Notes: a model not told the origin generated them from the letters alone. A stretch of 39,778 bases of DNA from Candidatus Binatia bacterium (GCA_022827045.1 JAJDTQ010000248.1:1-39778); one strand, 5' to 3'. Positions 8,967 to 17,947 are shown, counted from the first letter of the stretch. Program-made: numbers and translations.

Positions 8967-10049
8967 ATGCATTTCTGGGATCGCATCGACAAACCCATCA
9001 TCGGCCTCTCGCCGATGGACGGCGTGACGGACGCCTCTTTCCGCCTAGTGGCGGCCCGGTATGGACGGCCGGACCTGTGCATGACCGAGTTCACCAGCGT
9101 CGAGGGTATCTGCTGCGGCGCCGACGGGTTCGTGCGGGACTTCGCGTACGGGGAGTACGAGCGCCCCATCCTTGCCCAGATCTACGGCCGGACCCCGGAG
9201 GACTTCTACCGGGTGGCCCACATCGTCTGTGAGCTCGGGTTCGACGGCCTCGACATCAACATGGGATGCCCGGCCAAGAACGTGGCCAACAAGGGATGCG
9301 GCGCCGGCCTCATCCTCAACCCGGAGCTGGCGGTGACCATCATCCGGGCGGCACGCCGGGGGATCGAGGACTGGGCGGCGGGGCAGCGGCTGGAGGACCT
9401 GGGGCTGGAGACGGATGTGCTGTGCCGGGTACGCCACATGAACCGCGAACGCGTGCAACCGCTCACCCGCGAGGTAATCCCGCTGTCGGTGAAGACCCGG
9501 ATCGGATACGACAAGGTCGAAGTGGACGAATGGATACCGGTGCTCTTGGCCGAACGGCCGGTTGCCATCTCCCTGCATGGCCGGACGTTGAAGCAGATGT
9601 ACAAGGGGTTCGCGGACTGGGACGCGATCCACCGCGCGGTGGAGCTGGCCCGGGACCTGCCGACGCTGATCCTCGGGAACGGGGATCTCAAGTCCATGGC
9701 GGACGCGGTGGAACGAATCCGGCAGACGGGCGTCGACGGCGTGCTCCTGGGGCGGGGCGCCATGGGAAACCCCTGGGTCTTTCGGGACAAGCAGTGGGCC
9801 AAGGATACCCTGGCGGGAGTCGCCGGCTCCGGCGGCGCGGCACTCGACGTGGGCCAGGAGGAGCGCACCCGGGTGCTGCTGGAGCACAGCCGCCATTTCG
9901 AGAGCCTGTGGGGCGAACGGCGCTTTCCCGCCATGCGCAAGCATCTGGCCTGGTACTGCAAGGGATTCCGCGGCGCCGCCCAGTGGCGCGCGCGATTGGT
10001 CCGGGCCATGAACGCCGATGAAGTGGCTCGCATCGTCGGGGCGAACTGA
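8967..10049 (+). CDS. dus: tRNA-dihydrouridine synthase family protein
   Basis: A 360-residue FMN-dependent tRNA-dihydrouridine synthase, reducing specific uridines in tRNA with NADPH. SPMDGVTDASFR near residue 15 is the entry to the barrel, and INMGCPAKNVANKGCG (97-112) contains the catalytic Cys101. SVKTRIG (174-180), SLHGRT (202-207) and GNGD (237-240) are the FMN-binding strands. Compared with DusA/B/C, about 35-40 extra residues are inserted between the catalytic loop and SVKTRIG (about 133-171, IEDWAAGQ... to LTREV). ATG 8967 is chosen because the barrel begins immediately. It lies in the ispG-dus-maf run. Which uridine it modifies cannot be told. Confidence 0.92.
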   Translation: MHFWDRIDKPIIGLSPMDGVTDASFRLVAARYGRPDLCMTEFTSVEGICCGADGFVRDFAYGEYERPILAQIYGRTPEDFYRVAHIVCELGFDGLDINMGCPAKNVANKGCGAGLILNPELAVTIIRAARRGIEDWAAGQRLEDLGLETDVLCRVRHMNRERVQPLTREVIPLSVKTRIGYDKVEVDEWIPVLLAERPVAISLHGRTLKQMYKGFADWDAIHRAVELARDLPTLILGNGDLKSMADAVERIRQTGVDGVLLGRGAMGNPWVFRDKQWAKDTLAGVAGSGGAALDVGQEERTRVLLEHSRHFESLWGERRFPAMRKHLAWYCKGFRGAAQWRARLVRAMNADEVARIVGAN

Positions 10050-10105
10050 GTGCGGGCTCCGCGGTCCCTCCTCACACAGACCGACCGCGCAGGACGCTAG
10101 CCGCC

Positions 10106-10765
10106 ATGCGGATCATCCTGGCGTCCACCTCGCCGCGCCGGCGGGACATCATGTCCCTACTCGGGCTTCCCTTCGAGGTCCGCGATCCCGACTTCCAGGA
10201 AACCACCCGCGAGGACCTCACGCCCGAGGCCGAGGCCCTGGAGCTGGCGCTGGGGAAGGCACGGTCGATAGCCGCCGGCGAGGCCGACGCACTGGTGGTA
10301 GGGGGCGACACCCTGATCGCCATCGACAACGAGAAGATCGGCAAGCCCTCGAATCCGGACGACGCTGGATCGATCCTGCGGCGCCTTTCCGGCCGGGCGC
10401 ATCGCATCCTCACCGGCGTAGCGCTCATCGACTCCGCCACCGGACGGGAGGACACCTACCTGGAACGCGTCGAGGTGCGCATGCGGCGCTCCACCGAAGC
10501 CGAGATCGCCGATTACCTCGCCCGGGGCGAATCCATGGACAAGGCCGGCGCCTATTCCATCCAGGGCGAAGGCCACCGGCTCATCGAGCGCATGCGCGGC
10601 GACTACCTCGCCGCGGTGGGCCTGCCGTTGCGGCCCATCGCGCTGCACCTTCGACAGCTCGGCGTCGAGGTGCCGGCGGACGTTGAGGCGCTGTACCGCG
10701 AACGGTCGCTCTGGACCTGGACCGAGGTCGCCATGACCGGCGGGGACCAAGCGCCAACCCCTTAG
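10106..10765 (+). CDS. maf: Maf family nucleotide pyrophosphatase
   Basis: A 219-residue Maf/YhdE-type nucleoside triphosphate pyrophosphatase that cleans modified or canonical nucleotides (dTTP/UTP-type in several bacteria) to the monophosphate. The phosphate-binding ASTSPRRRDI opens the protein (6-15), GGDTLIAIDN carries the catalytic Asp (about 69-78), and KIGKP, LSGRAHRILTG and DKAGAYSIQGEG follow in the family order. It has the C-terminal tail common in longer homologues (a Trp-rich end) that I cannot assign. It is the last gene of the ispG-dus-maf run and converges with the exporter gene 19 bases away. A role in cell division arrest has been discussed for Maf proteins but cannot be read from the sequence. 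Confidence 0.93.
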   Translation: MRIILASTSPRRRDIMSLLGLPFEVRDPDFQETTREDLTPEAEALELALGKARSIAAGEADALVVGGDTLIAIDNEKIGKPSNPDDAGSILRRLSGRAHRILTGVALIDSATGREDTYLERVEVRMRRSTEAEIADYLARGESMDKAGAYSIQGEGHRLIERMRGDYLAAVGLPLRPIALHLRQLGVEVPADVEALYRERSLWTWTEVAMTGGDQAPTP

Positions 10766-10784
10766 GGACCACTCGGACAAACTT

Positions 10785-11654
10785 CTAGCTCAGCCGCAAC
10801 AGAACCATGCCGGCCATGATAGTCAGGCTGCCCGGCAGAATTTCGCGCACCCTCGCGCGCTCGTTGAACACCAGCCAGCCCGCGGCCAGAGCGAAAAGAA
10901 TCTCGGTCTGCTTCACTGCCTCGACGTAAGAGGTGAGGGTCAGCTCGTAGGCCAGGCTGTGACAGATGCTCGTCAACGCGGCGCACAGCCCCATGGCCGT
11001 GAACGCGCCCCCGTGGCGCGGGATGGCGTGGAAATGCGCGGCCGAGTGGCGCAGCGCCAGAGGGAGCACCATGAGGGAGGCGGCGAGGTATCCCGCGAGG
11101 TTGGCGACGTAGACGTCGGAACGAAGGATCAGCAACTTGATCAGCACCACCGACGGCGCGTAGAAGAAGGCCGCCGCCAGGGTGAAGCGAAGCCCCCGGT
11201 CCACGAACAACTCACGTAGCGGCGCCCATATCGAGATGTGGCTCTTCTGCACGTTGAGCAGATAGACGCCGGCGGCGCTCAGCAATATGCCCGCCAGGCC
11301 CGCGGCCGAAGGGGTTTCGTCCAGCGTCACATAGGCGAAGAGCACCAGGAACAGCAGGCTGACCTTCCAGAGCGAGGTGACGATGGCGATCCCCGAGAGC
11401 TTGAGGGCCTTGGAGAGGCTGAGGGTGGCAATGGACTGGGTGACGCCGAAGCCGATGACGCAGAGCCAGAACCCGTCCTTCAGGACCGGCATCCCGTGCC
11501 AGGCCGACGCCAGCGCCACGAACGGCAGCAGGAAGGTGAACCGCCCCCACACGTTGATGATGTCGTCGAGCTCGTGCCCCAGGTGCTTCATGGAGATGTT
11601 CCGAAGCACCTGGAACAGCGCGGCGAGGAGCGCCAGCAGGAACCACATGAGCAC
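10785..11654 (-). CDS. EamA/DMT family transporter
   Basis: A 289-residue integral membrane protein with about ten hydrophobic segments arranged as two five-helix halves, the layout of the drug/metabolite transporter superfamily. The opening WFLLALLAALFQVLRNISMKH and the recurring Gly/Leu-rich helices ending in short charged loops fit. Charged residues in the central loop divide the halves near residue 140. Such carriers export amino acids, nucleotide-sugars or small metabolites across the inner membrane. The GTG at 11654 or the ATG two codons later at 11648 could start it; the difference is trivial. No partner gene indicates a substrate. Confidence 0.85.
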   Translation of the reverse strand: MLMWFLLALLAALFQVLRNISMKHLGHELDDIINVWGRFTFLLPFVALASAWHGMPVLKDGFWLCVIGFGVTQSIATLSLSKALKLSGIAIVTSLWKVSLLFLVLFAYVTLDETPSAAGLAGILLSAAGVYLLNVQKSHISIWAPLRELFVDRGLRFTLAAAFFYAPSVVLIKLLILRSDVYVANLAGYLAASLMVLPLALRHSAAHFHAIPRHGGAFTAMGLCAALTSICHSLAYELTLTSYVEAVKQTEILFALAAGWLVFNERARVREILPGSLTIMAGMVLLRLS

Positions 11655-11752
11655 GACAGGCTAACGGCTGCGCGGCGGGAAAGCGAACAGGCGGCCGACG
11701 TCCCACGGGCACGGTGATGATCGGTCACCTCTCGCGAACCGGGCTCCTCAGG

Positions 11753-11782
11753 TTGACACCGTGGACCGACAGGGGCTATCAC
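11753..11782 (+). promoter_or_regulatory. Candidate sigma70 promoter for the isochorismatase-fold gene
   Basis: TTGACA (11753-11758) is a perfect -35 box, followed after 18 bases by TATCAC (11777-11782), a weak -10. It lies some 30 bases before the ATG at 11814, which has an AAAGGGAG ribosome-binding site. It is the only plausible promoter I see in the 159-base divergent gap with the exporter. Confidence 0.45.
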
Positions 11783-11813
11783 CTCTTCATCAAACTCGAA
11801 AGGGAGACCCTCG

Positions 11814-12518
11814 ATGGTTGACAAATTCGAAGATCATTGCTGGCAGGACCTCGTCACCGAGGAGATCATGGATATCTACAAGCCCTACCGCAGGGAGATT
11901 TTCGTCGGCGAACGCCCGGCGCTCCTGGCCATCGATCTCTATAACCTTGCCTACCGGGGCGGCCCCCAGCCCGTGCACGAGGTGGTGAAGGAGCACAAGA
12001 GCGCCTGCGGCGTGTACGCCTACGACGCCATCGAGCCCACCAAGGAGCTCTTCGCCCTCGCCCGCGCCCAAGGACTGCCGATCTTCTACACCACCACCGA
12101 GACGCGGAAGGAGGTGCAGCCCGCCGCCGTGCACGCCACCAACCGTCAGATTACCGGGATAGAAGCGGACGACTACGAGATCTTCGAGGCGTTCGCGCCC
12201 GAGCCCGACGACATCATCATCTACAAGGAACGGGCCAGCGGCTTCTACGGCACGCCGCTCATCGCCCACCTGACCCGGCTCGGCATCAGCTCGCTCATCG
12301 TGTGCGGCGAGAGCACCAGCGGCTGCGTCCGGGCCAGCGTGGTGGACGCCTACTCCAACGGCTACCACGTCTCAATCGTCGAGGAGTGCGTCTTCGACCG
12401 CAGCATCATCTCCCACAAGGTCAACCTGTTCGACCTGCACCACAAGTACGCCGACGTCATGAAGCTGGCGGAGGTCAAGCAGCACTTCGAGGAGCAGCCG
12501 CTCAAGAAGGCGGTCTGA
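11814..12518 (+). CDS. Isochorismatase-fold cysteine hydrolase
   Basis: A 234-residue protein of the isochorismatase/nicotinamidase superfamily. The Asp-Lys-Cys triad is readable: AIDLYN (Asp41), IYKERASGFYGTPL (Lys138) and CGESTSGCVRAS (Cys171, with the GE-ST cis-peptide region just before it). The segment DSxxxHKVNLFDLHHKYAD after the triad is typical of the N-carbamoylsarcosine amidase / maleamate-type branch. These enzymes hydrolyse C-N bonds of amides, carbamoyl compounds or pyridine amides. A short N-terminal extension (about 30 residues) precedes the domain. The ribosome-binding site AAAGGGAG supports ATG 11814. It ends at a strong hairpin at 12541. The exact substrate is unknown. Confidence 0.88.
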   Translation: MVDKFEDHCWQDLVTEEIMDIYKPYRREIFVGERPALLAIDLYNLAYRGGPQPVHEVVKEHKSACGVYAYDAIEPTKELFALARAQGLPIFYTTTETRKEVQPAAVHATNRQITGIEADDYEIFEAFAPEPDDIIIYKERASGFYGTPLIAHLTRLGISSLIVCGESTSGCVRASVVDAYSNGYHVSIVEECVFDRSIISHKVNLFDLHHKYADVMKLAEVKQHFEEQPLKKAV

Positions 12519-12540
12519 CCCTCGTTCCGACGGGTGATGT

Positions 12541-12576
12541 AAAACAGGGGCGGGTCCCGAGACCCGCCCCTGTTTT
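12541..12576. terminator. Bidirectional rho-independent terminator / REP-like hairpin
   Basis: A perfect 16-base-pair inverted repeat with a four-base loop (CCGA): left arm 12541-12556, right arm 12561-12576, opening with AAAA and closing with TTTT. Between two convergent genes it has the form of a two-way intrinsic terminator. Its core, GGGGCGGGT...ACCCGCCCC, is also seen in a related hairpin at 24501, so it may belong to a dispersed repeat family serving as terminator. Confidence 0.75.
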
Positions 12577-12604
12577 CGTCTCCCGTGTTGTATTTTGGGG
12601 CGAG

Positions 12605-14308
12605 CTAGTGCAGCGCCACCGGGTCTCCCCAAGTGAGGAGGCGTCGGGCTGCGAAGGCGATGACCAGAGATATGGCGATGAGGATGATCGAAAGGGCGTA
12701 CGCCTCCCCAACCTGCCCTTCCTGCCAGGCGAACCAGATCATGGTGCTCACCACCCGATTGCCGGGAGTCGCGAGCAGCACCGCCGACGAAAGCTCCCGC
12801 AGGCTGTGGAGAGCCACCCACAGCCACAGGCTCACCAGCGCCGGAAGGACGATAGGCACCACCACCTTGCGGAGGGTCACCAGCATGGAGCCGCCGCACG
12901 TGTAGGAGGCTTCCTCGAGTTCCTTGTGCACCTGGACCTGGGCGGAGATCACCGCGCGTGAGCCATAGGAGATGAATCGCGTGATGTGCGCGATGACGAT
13001 GACCCATATGGTGCCGTAGATCCCTATCGGGATCGACAGGTACACCAGGATCAGAGCCATTCCAATGATCACCGATGGGATGGCGATGGGGGCGAAGGTA
13101 AGCAGATTGAGAACCCGACCCATCCTGCCGCCGAACCGGACGATGATCCAGCCGGCTATGACGGAGAGCACCGCGGTGCCCGTGGCGGCCAACACCACCA
13201 GCATCCCCGTATTCTTGAACGCGGTTATGGCACCGTAGCTCGTCACGGCGTTGTAGTAGTGCTTCGTCGTGAGCTGCGAGACGAGTTCCCAAGACGGCGG
13301 CTGATAGAACGTGAGCAGGCTGCCCCAACCCAAAACCACCAAGGGGAAGACCACGGCCAGCGACAGGTAGAGGGAAAAGAACAATGAGCCGAGGTACCTC
13401 GCTCGCCCAAGGTCGATGACGGCGGGCCGGTATCCACGTCCCGTGACCGTGGTGTACTTCTCCCCTGCCCCCAGGACCTTCAGGTACAGGTAGACCAGCA
13501 CCCCGCTCAGCACCAGCACGCCCATGGCCAGGGCGCTGGCCGTTCCGTACTCCGGCAACTCCCCTGTCGGAGGATGAATCGCGTAGAAGATCTTGGTGCT
13601 GAAGACCAGGATTCCTGCCTGCATCCCGATCACGCCGGGGATCTCGAAGGCCTCGACGGAAATGATGAAGAACCAGATCAGAGCCGCAAAGAACGCCGGA
13701 TAGGTCAACGGGAAGGTCACTCGGCAAAGGGTCATGAAGCGGCTGGCGCCGGCGATCATGCTCGCCTCCTCGTAGGCCGGGTCCATGTTGCGGAGCACGG
13801 GCACGAGCATGAGAAAGACGGTGGGGACCATGGAGAGGCCCATGACGAACGACATCCCGTACAGGGTGAAGACGTTGAGGGGCCCTTCGCCTTCCAGTCC
13901 CAGCAACGCCCGTAGAACCAGGTTGATGACGCCGATACGGGGGTCCAGCAACCTCTCCCACCCGAGAGCGGCAATCATCGGCGGAAGCGCCATGGGCACG
14001 AGGATCAGGGCGTACATCAGGTGCCGGCCGGGTGCGTTGGTTCGTTCCACCAGCCAGGCCAGCGGTATGGCGAAGGCGAAACCGGTCAGGATGGCGCCAG
14101 CCCCGAACGCCAGCGTGTTCATGATCAACTGGTAGGTGGCCGGATCGATGTAGATGTCGACATAGTGCTGGATGGTAAGCGCGCTCACCCCGAACAGGGG
14201 ATCCCGCTGAAGCGAGCAGAATATGACGAGGAACAGCGGGATGATGACAAGCCATCCCACCGCCGCCAGGGTCAGCCAACCGAAGACATCCCGTTCGCTC
14301 GCTCGCAT
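12605..14308 (-). CDS. ABC transporter permease with two fused permease domains
   Basis: A 567-residue membrane protein with twelve or so hydrophobic segments and two BPD_transp_1 halves, the architecture of FbpB/ThiP-type iron(III), thiamine or spermidine/putrescine permeases. Both EAA loops, which dock the ATPase, are readable: EEASMIAGASRFMTLCRVTFP (about 180-200) and EEASYTCGGSMLVTLRKVVVP (about 465-485). It is the third and last gene of a - strand set with a matching binding protein, but the amidohydrolase gene separates the two, and no ATPase gene is found in the window; the ATPase must be shared or lie elsewhere. It acts in the inner membrane. The substrate is unknown; iron is not implied by the fold alone. 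Confidence 0.9.
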   Translation of the reverse strand: MRASERDVFGWLTLAAVGWLVIIPLFLVIFCSLQRDPLFGVSALTIQHYVDIYIDPATYQLIMNTLAFGAGAILTGFAFAIPLAWLVERTNAPGRHLMYALILVPMALPPMIAALGWERLLDPRIGVINLVLRALLGLEGEGPLNVFTLYGMSFVMGLSMVPTVFLMLVPVLRNMDPAYEEASMIAGASRFMTLCRVTFPLTYPAFFAALIWFFIISVEAFEIPGVIGMQAGILVFSTKIFYAIHPPTGELPEYGTASALAMGVLVLSGVLVYLYLKVLGAGEKYTTVTGRGYRPAVIDLGRARYLGSLFFSLYLSLAVVFPLVVLGWGSLLTFYQPPSWELVSQLTTKHYYNAVTSYGAITAFKNTGMLVVLAATGTAVLSVIAGWIIVRFGGRMGRVLNLLTFAPIAIPSVIIGMALILVYLSIPIGIYGTIWVIVIAHITRFISYGSRAVISAQVQVHKELEEASYTCGGSMLVTLRKVVVPIVLPALVSLWLWVALHSLRELSSAVLLATPGNRVVSTMIWFAWQEGQVGEAYALSIILIAISLVIAFAARRLLTWGDPVALH

Positions 14309-14356
14309 GTCGAACTCAGGAACGACGGGGGCGAGAACCTTCCCGCCCCTGTCGGT

Positions 14357-15484
14357 CTATTGCAGGTTGTAGAGCTTCGCGCTGTTGTCCCAAAAAATCT
14401 TGCGCTTCGCCGCCTCGCGGAGACCGTCGATCTTGAGAAAGCTGGCTACGGCTTCAGGCCATCGCGAGTCCGCGTGCGGGTAGTCCGTGGAGATCACGAT
14501 ATTGTCGTCCCCAATCCTCTCGACCACGTCCGCCACGAGATCCTCTTCCACGTCTGTGGCCACCACGCACTGGCGCATGAAGTATTCGCTGGGATTCAGC
14601 GACAACGGCTCGTCACAGAGATGCTGCCGCAACTCCCAGCGCTCGTCCAGGCGATACAGCACCCACGGGAGCCAACTGCAGTTGCCCTCCAGGAACGCCA
14701 CCTTGAGGCGCGGAAACCGCTCCAGCACCCCGCCGCCGCAAAAGGCTCCCACGGCAAGCATGAGCTCGATGGGGTTCCGGTACGAATTGACCAGAAGCCC
14801 CTCGTTGGGAAGCCCGTTGAACCGCTGCGCCACCTGGTCCATCCGCGGGGAAGCCGCGGGATGGAAGCAGATGGGGACATTCAGGCGCTCCGCCTCGCGC
14901 CACAAGGGGTCGAAGTAGCGCTCGTGAATGTGCCGGCCGTTGGCCGGCTCGGGCACCAGGCATAGTCCGACGGCCCCCAATTCGGTCACCGCACGGCGCG
15001 TCTCGTCCACCGCCATGTCCACGTCGTGGAGCGTGACCAGCGCCGATGCCTTGAGCCTTTCGGGGTTTTCCGCGCAGAACTCGGCGCACCAGTCGTTCCA
15101 AGCGCGGCACAGGGCGTTGGCGAACTCCGGCTCCAGGGTGTCGTCGCAATGCAGCGGAAAGGTGCGGAACAACACCGCCACGTCCAGACCCTCCTCGTCC
15201 ATGGCCTCCACCTGGGAAACCGCGTCGTAGTTCCGGGCCAGAGGCCTGGCGTAACGATGCGCCACCATTTCCTCGCCCGGGGTCACGTTCGGCCGCGATG
15301 TGAGCCCCGACAACCGCACCGGGGTGCCGTCGCCGTAGTTGAACCTGATCTGCCCGTGGCGCGTTCTCGGCTCTCCCCGGGGGATCCGGTCGCCCCACTT
15401 GGAATCCATGTGCCTGAGATAGAGATCATGCGGCTCGAAAACGTGCATGTCACTATCGAAGATCTTGAAACCGTCTCGTGCCAT
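14357..15484 (-). CDS. Amidohydrolase_2 family metal hydrolase (subtype A)
   Basis: A 375-residue protein of the amidohydrolase_2 family, whose TIM barrel houses ACMSD-like decarboxylases and hydrolases. The first metal motif is DSDMHVFE (Asp12, His14, Glu17); the second ligand is in CFHP (His208); the last Asp is in ISTDYPH (about 334). Subtype A features shared with the genes at 27056 and 31358 are the RT(F/S)PLHCDD region, a helix reading RNPIE where other copies in this window have His, and FLEGNCSWLPW. It lies between an ABC binding protein and its permease, 48 bases before the permease gene, so it probably processes the transported compound. Cytoplasmic; reaction (hydrolysis or decarboxylation) undetermined. 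Confidence 0.88.
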   Translation of the reverse strand: MARDGFKIFDSDMHVFEPHDLYLRHMDSKWGDRIPRGEPRTRHGQIRFNYGDGTPVRLSGLTSRPNVTPGEEMVAHRYARPLARNYDAVSQVEAMDEEGLDVAVLFRTFPLHCDDTLEPEFANALCRAWNDWCAEFCAENPERLKASALVTLHDVDMAVDETRRAVTELGAVGLCLVPEPANGRHIHERYFDPLWREAERLNVPICFHPAASPRMDQVAQRFNGLPNEGLLVNSYRNPIELMLAVGAFCGGGVLERFPRLKVAFLEGNCSWLPWVLYRLDERWELRQHLCDEPLSLNPSEYFMRQCVVATDVEEDLVADVVERIGDDNIVISTDYPHADSRWPEAVASFLKIDGLREAAKRKIFWDNSAKLYNLQ

Positions 15485-15546
15485 CCCTCAAGACTCCTTT
15501 CGGGCTCGCGGCATGCTTCCGCGAGCCTGTCGCGACCCGCGACCGG

Positions 15547-16569
15547 TCAGTGCCCCGCCAGGATCTTTCGGACCGCCCCACGCCACTTCTTGAGATCGGC
15601 CACATCCTTGAGTGTCGGCGCGGTCCAGACGAGCTGGACGCCGGCGCCATGCAACATGCGAGCGAGTTCCGTCCCGGACTTGGGGCCGAACTGGGTGCGG
15701 AAGGAAGCCTTTTCCATGAGCTGCGCGGCTTCCGGCGTACCCAAATAACCCGCCAGCAGCATGGCCGCGTGGGGATGACGGACGTTCTTTACCGCGAACG
15801 CCCAGAATCGCGTCACCGAGATGGGCGAGAGCCAAACAAAATCCACCGGCGCCTTATCCTTGATTTTTGCGCGAAGCACGCGATCGAGCTGAATCACCGC
15901 CAGCGGCGCCTGTCCCGCCACCAAGGCCTCGAGAGTCTGGGGTCCGCCACGGGGCTGGATGATGGGGTTCTGCGCCTTGAACTTGCGGGCGTAGTCCAGC
16001 ACCTTTTCAATTCCCCACACCGAGGTCAAGTCTCCGAACGGGTACCCTCTCCCCACTGCGATGATCTTCCGGCCCTTCCACTTCGGATCCAGCAGCCCTT
16101 CCCAGTCCTTGGGCACCTCGTCCTTGGAAACCAGCTTGGTGTTGAACCCGAGCGCATAGGACAAGTCGAACCACGGCGGGAACCGTTGGTCGAATCTGAC
16201 CTCCTCCTTGGCGATGCCGAATTCGTGGTAGGGGAACCTCGACACCAGGTCGGCGGCCAGCACCCGCTCTCCCGTTGCGGTCGTGGCCTGCGCCACCTCG
16301 TAGGTGGACATGCCCACGCGTGTCTCGACCAGGATCTTGGTCGTGGCGTCGGCTCCCGTCGATGGAATGTGGTTGACCCTTATACCCGGGAAGCGTTTGT
16401 TGAAACCCTCGATCTGGGCCTTGAGCGCCACGGGAGGCGACCCCGCCGCAAGCACCACCTCACCCTCCTTCTTGGCTTTCTCGTAGAGAGCCTTGAGATT
16501 GTCCTGCGCAAAAGCCCCGTTCACGCCCGTGAGTACACCGAAGACGATGAGCGCCATGATCCAATGCAT
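15547..16569 (-). CDS. ABC transporter extracellular solute-binding protein
   Basis: A 340-residue periplasmic binding protein of the iron(III)/spermidine-type (family 1) class. The ATG at 16569 is preferred because AAAGGAGGG precedes it and a signal peptide follows at once (hydrophobic core, then VNGAFAQ). The mature part starts with LKALYEKAKKEGEVVLAAGS, the standard lobe-one opening, and contains the LLDPKWKGR and hinge regions typical of family members. The frame stays open a further 19 codons upstream, which I treat as non-coding. Its job is to capture a substrate for the permease at 12605. No iron-coordinating Tyr pair is evident by eye, so iron should not be assumed. Operon order: CoA-transferase, this gene, amidohydrolase, permease. 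Confidence 0.88.
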   Translation of the reverse strand: MHWIMALIVFGVLTGVNGAFAQDNLKALYEKAKKEGEVVLAAGSPPVALKAQIEGFNKRFPGIRVNHIPSTGADATTKILVETRVGMSTYEVAQATTATGERVLAADLVSRFPYHEFGIAKEEVRFDQRFPPWFDLSYALGFNTKLVSKDEVPKDWEGLLDPKWKGRKIIAVGRGYPFGDLTSVWGIEKVLDYARKFKAQNPIIQPRGGPQTLEALVAGQAPLAVIQLDRVLRAKIKDKAPVDFVWLSPISVTRFWAFAVKNVRHPHAAMLLAGYLGTPEAAQLMEKASFRTQFGPKSGTELARMLHGAGVQLVWTAPTLKDVADLKKWRGAVRKILAGH

Positions 16570-16682
16570 CTCGCCCTCCTTTCCTGGTTGGCCGGCTGGG
16601 CTGATCACGAAAACTGGTCCGCGCATACCACACCACGAAAAAAGCGGTCAAGAGGTTCGTGCCGGAACGGAACCGTCAGGTG

Positions 16683-17864
16683 CTAGATCGTCCCGGCTTC
16701 GGTCAGCTGCTCGATTCGTTCTTCGCTCAATCCCAGTTCCTGGAGAATCTCCGCGGTGTGTTCCCCCAACTCCGGCGGTAGCGCGGACAACCGGAACGGC
16801 GTCTCGCTGAGATTCACTCCGCTCCTGACCGTATGGATCGTGCCGTGCTTCGGGTGTTCCAGCTCCATGATCCGGTCGAGATGCTTTACCTGGACGTCCT
16901 CGAACACCTCGTCGAGGCGATTGATGGGGGCGTGGGCCACGTCGTGCTTGCCGAGCGCGTCCAGCCAATGCTGCCGGGGCCTGGTCTGGACGATCTCCTG
17001 CAGAAGGGCCTTGAGCTCGTCGTAGTTCACCAGTCGATCCTCGCGATCCCGGAAACGGGGATCGTCCGCCAACTCCGGGTGTCCCAGGGCCTCGGCCATG
17101 CTCACGAAGAACTTGTTCAGGTGCGACAGGTGGATGACGAACGGCAGGCCGTCGCCGGCCAGGAGCGCGTAGACTCCGGCCGAACGGCCCCGGCTCTTCA
17201 CATCGGGAACGTCCCCGGTGGCGAAGTACTGGGTGATGCTGCGGCCGATAAACGCCATGGAGGCCTCCATGAGGGAGGTCTCCACCTTCTGTCCCTTGCC
17301 TGTCTTCTCCCGCGCCATCAGCGCGATGAGGATGCCGTAGCAGGCGAACAGCCCGCCGAGGTGGTCCGAGAAGGCCAGGCCCGGCGGCTGCGGCGCCCTG
17401 GGATCGATAATCTGGCTCAGGAGGCCGCTGAGGCACTGTCCGAGGGTATCGAATCCCGGTCTCTCACGATACGGGCCGGTCTGGCCGAAAGCCGAAATGC
17501 CGCAGTAGACGAGGCGCGGGTTCAAGTCCCTGAGCCGGTCGTAACCCAGCTCCAAGCGGGCCATGACCCCTGGCCTGTAGTTCTCGATGATGACGTCGGC
17601 CTCCGCCGCCATCTTGAGGAAGATATCCTTCCCGTCCGGATCCCGCAGGTTCAGGGTCATGCTTCGCTTGTTGCGGTTGTAGCTGCGGAACAGCGGACTG
17701 TACATGCGCGGCTCCTGAGCCCACTTGCGAAAGGGGTCGCCGCCGTCGGTGTTCTCGATCTTCACCACCGCGGCCCCCATGTCCGCCAACAGCATGGCCG
17801 CGAACGGGCCGGCGATATAGCTGCTCAGATCCAGTATCCTGATGCCGTCGAGGGCCTGTGCCAT
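16683..17864 (-). CDS. CaiB/BaiF family III CoA-transferase
   Basis: A 393-residue family III CoA-transferase. ATG 17864 is chosen: AAGGAGG sits nine bases upstream and the protein begins with the family opening LDGIRILDLSSYIAGPFA. GADVVKIEN-like text (AAVVKIENTDGGDP, about 31-43), NKRSMTLNL (65-73) and ENYRPGVMARL (94-104) follow; the nucleophilic Asp is in FSDHLGG (Asp167), where the known formyl-CoA transferase has Asp169. It moves CoA between carboxylic acids, activating a substrate for catabolism. It leads a - strand operon with a binding protein, an amidohydrolase and a permease, suggesting uptake and CoA activation of one organic acid. Acid identity unknown. A longer open frame exists upstream but crosses the promoter. 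Confidence 0.92.
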   Translation of the reverse strand: MAQALDGIRILDLSSYIAGPFAAMLLADMGAAVVKIENTDGGDPFRKWAQEPRMYSPLFRSYNRNKRSMTLNLRDPDGKDIFLKMAAEADVIIENYRPGVMARLELGYDRLRDLNPRLVYCGISAFGQTGPYRERPGFDTLGQCLSGLLSQIIDPRAPQPPGLAFSDHLGGLFACYGILIALMAREKTGKGQKVETSLMEASMAFIGRSITQYFATGDVPDVKSRGRSAGVYALLAGDGLPFVIHLSHLNKFFVSMAEALGHPELADDPRFRDREDRLVNYDELKALLQEIVQTRPRQHWLDALGKHDVAHAPINRLDEVFEDVQVKHLDRIMELEHPKHGTIHTVRSGVNLSETPFRLSALPPELGEHTAEILQELGLSEERIEQLTEAGTI

Positions 17865-17917
17865 GGATGCAATCCTCCTTCGCAGCCGAAGCTGCGGGTT
17901 GCCCGGTACTGGTCCCA

Positions 17918-17947
17918 TATATAGGAGCCCTACGTCGGAGTAGTCAA
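17918..17947 (-). promoter_or_regulatory. Candidate promoter for the CoA-transferase operon
   Basis: On the - strand, TTGACT (17947-17942) and, after 18 bases, TATATA (17923-17918) form a good -35/-10 pair about 50 bases before the start codon at 17864. Confidence 0.5.

Noticed and set aside
12541..12576. The hairpin considered as an integron- or phage-type attachment site
   Set aside because: No integrase or flanking duplication; position between convergent genes and T-run fit a terminator.
12372..14279. A 635-codon frame on the - strand in another frame than the permease
   Set aside because: It overlaps the permease entirely, lacks hydrophobic helices, and runs through the terminator hairpin into the neighbouring gene.
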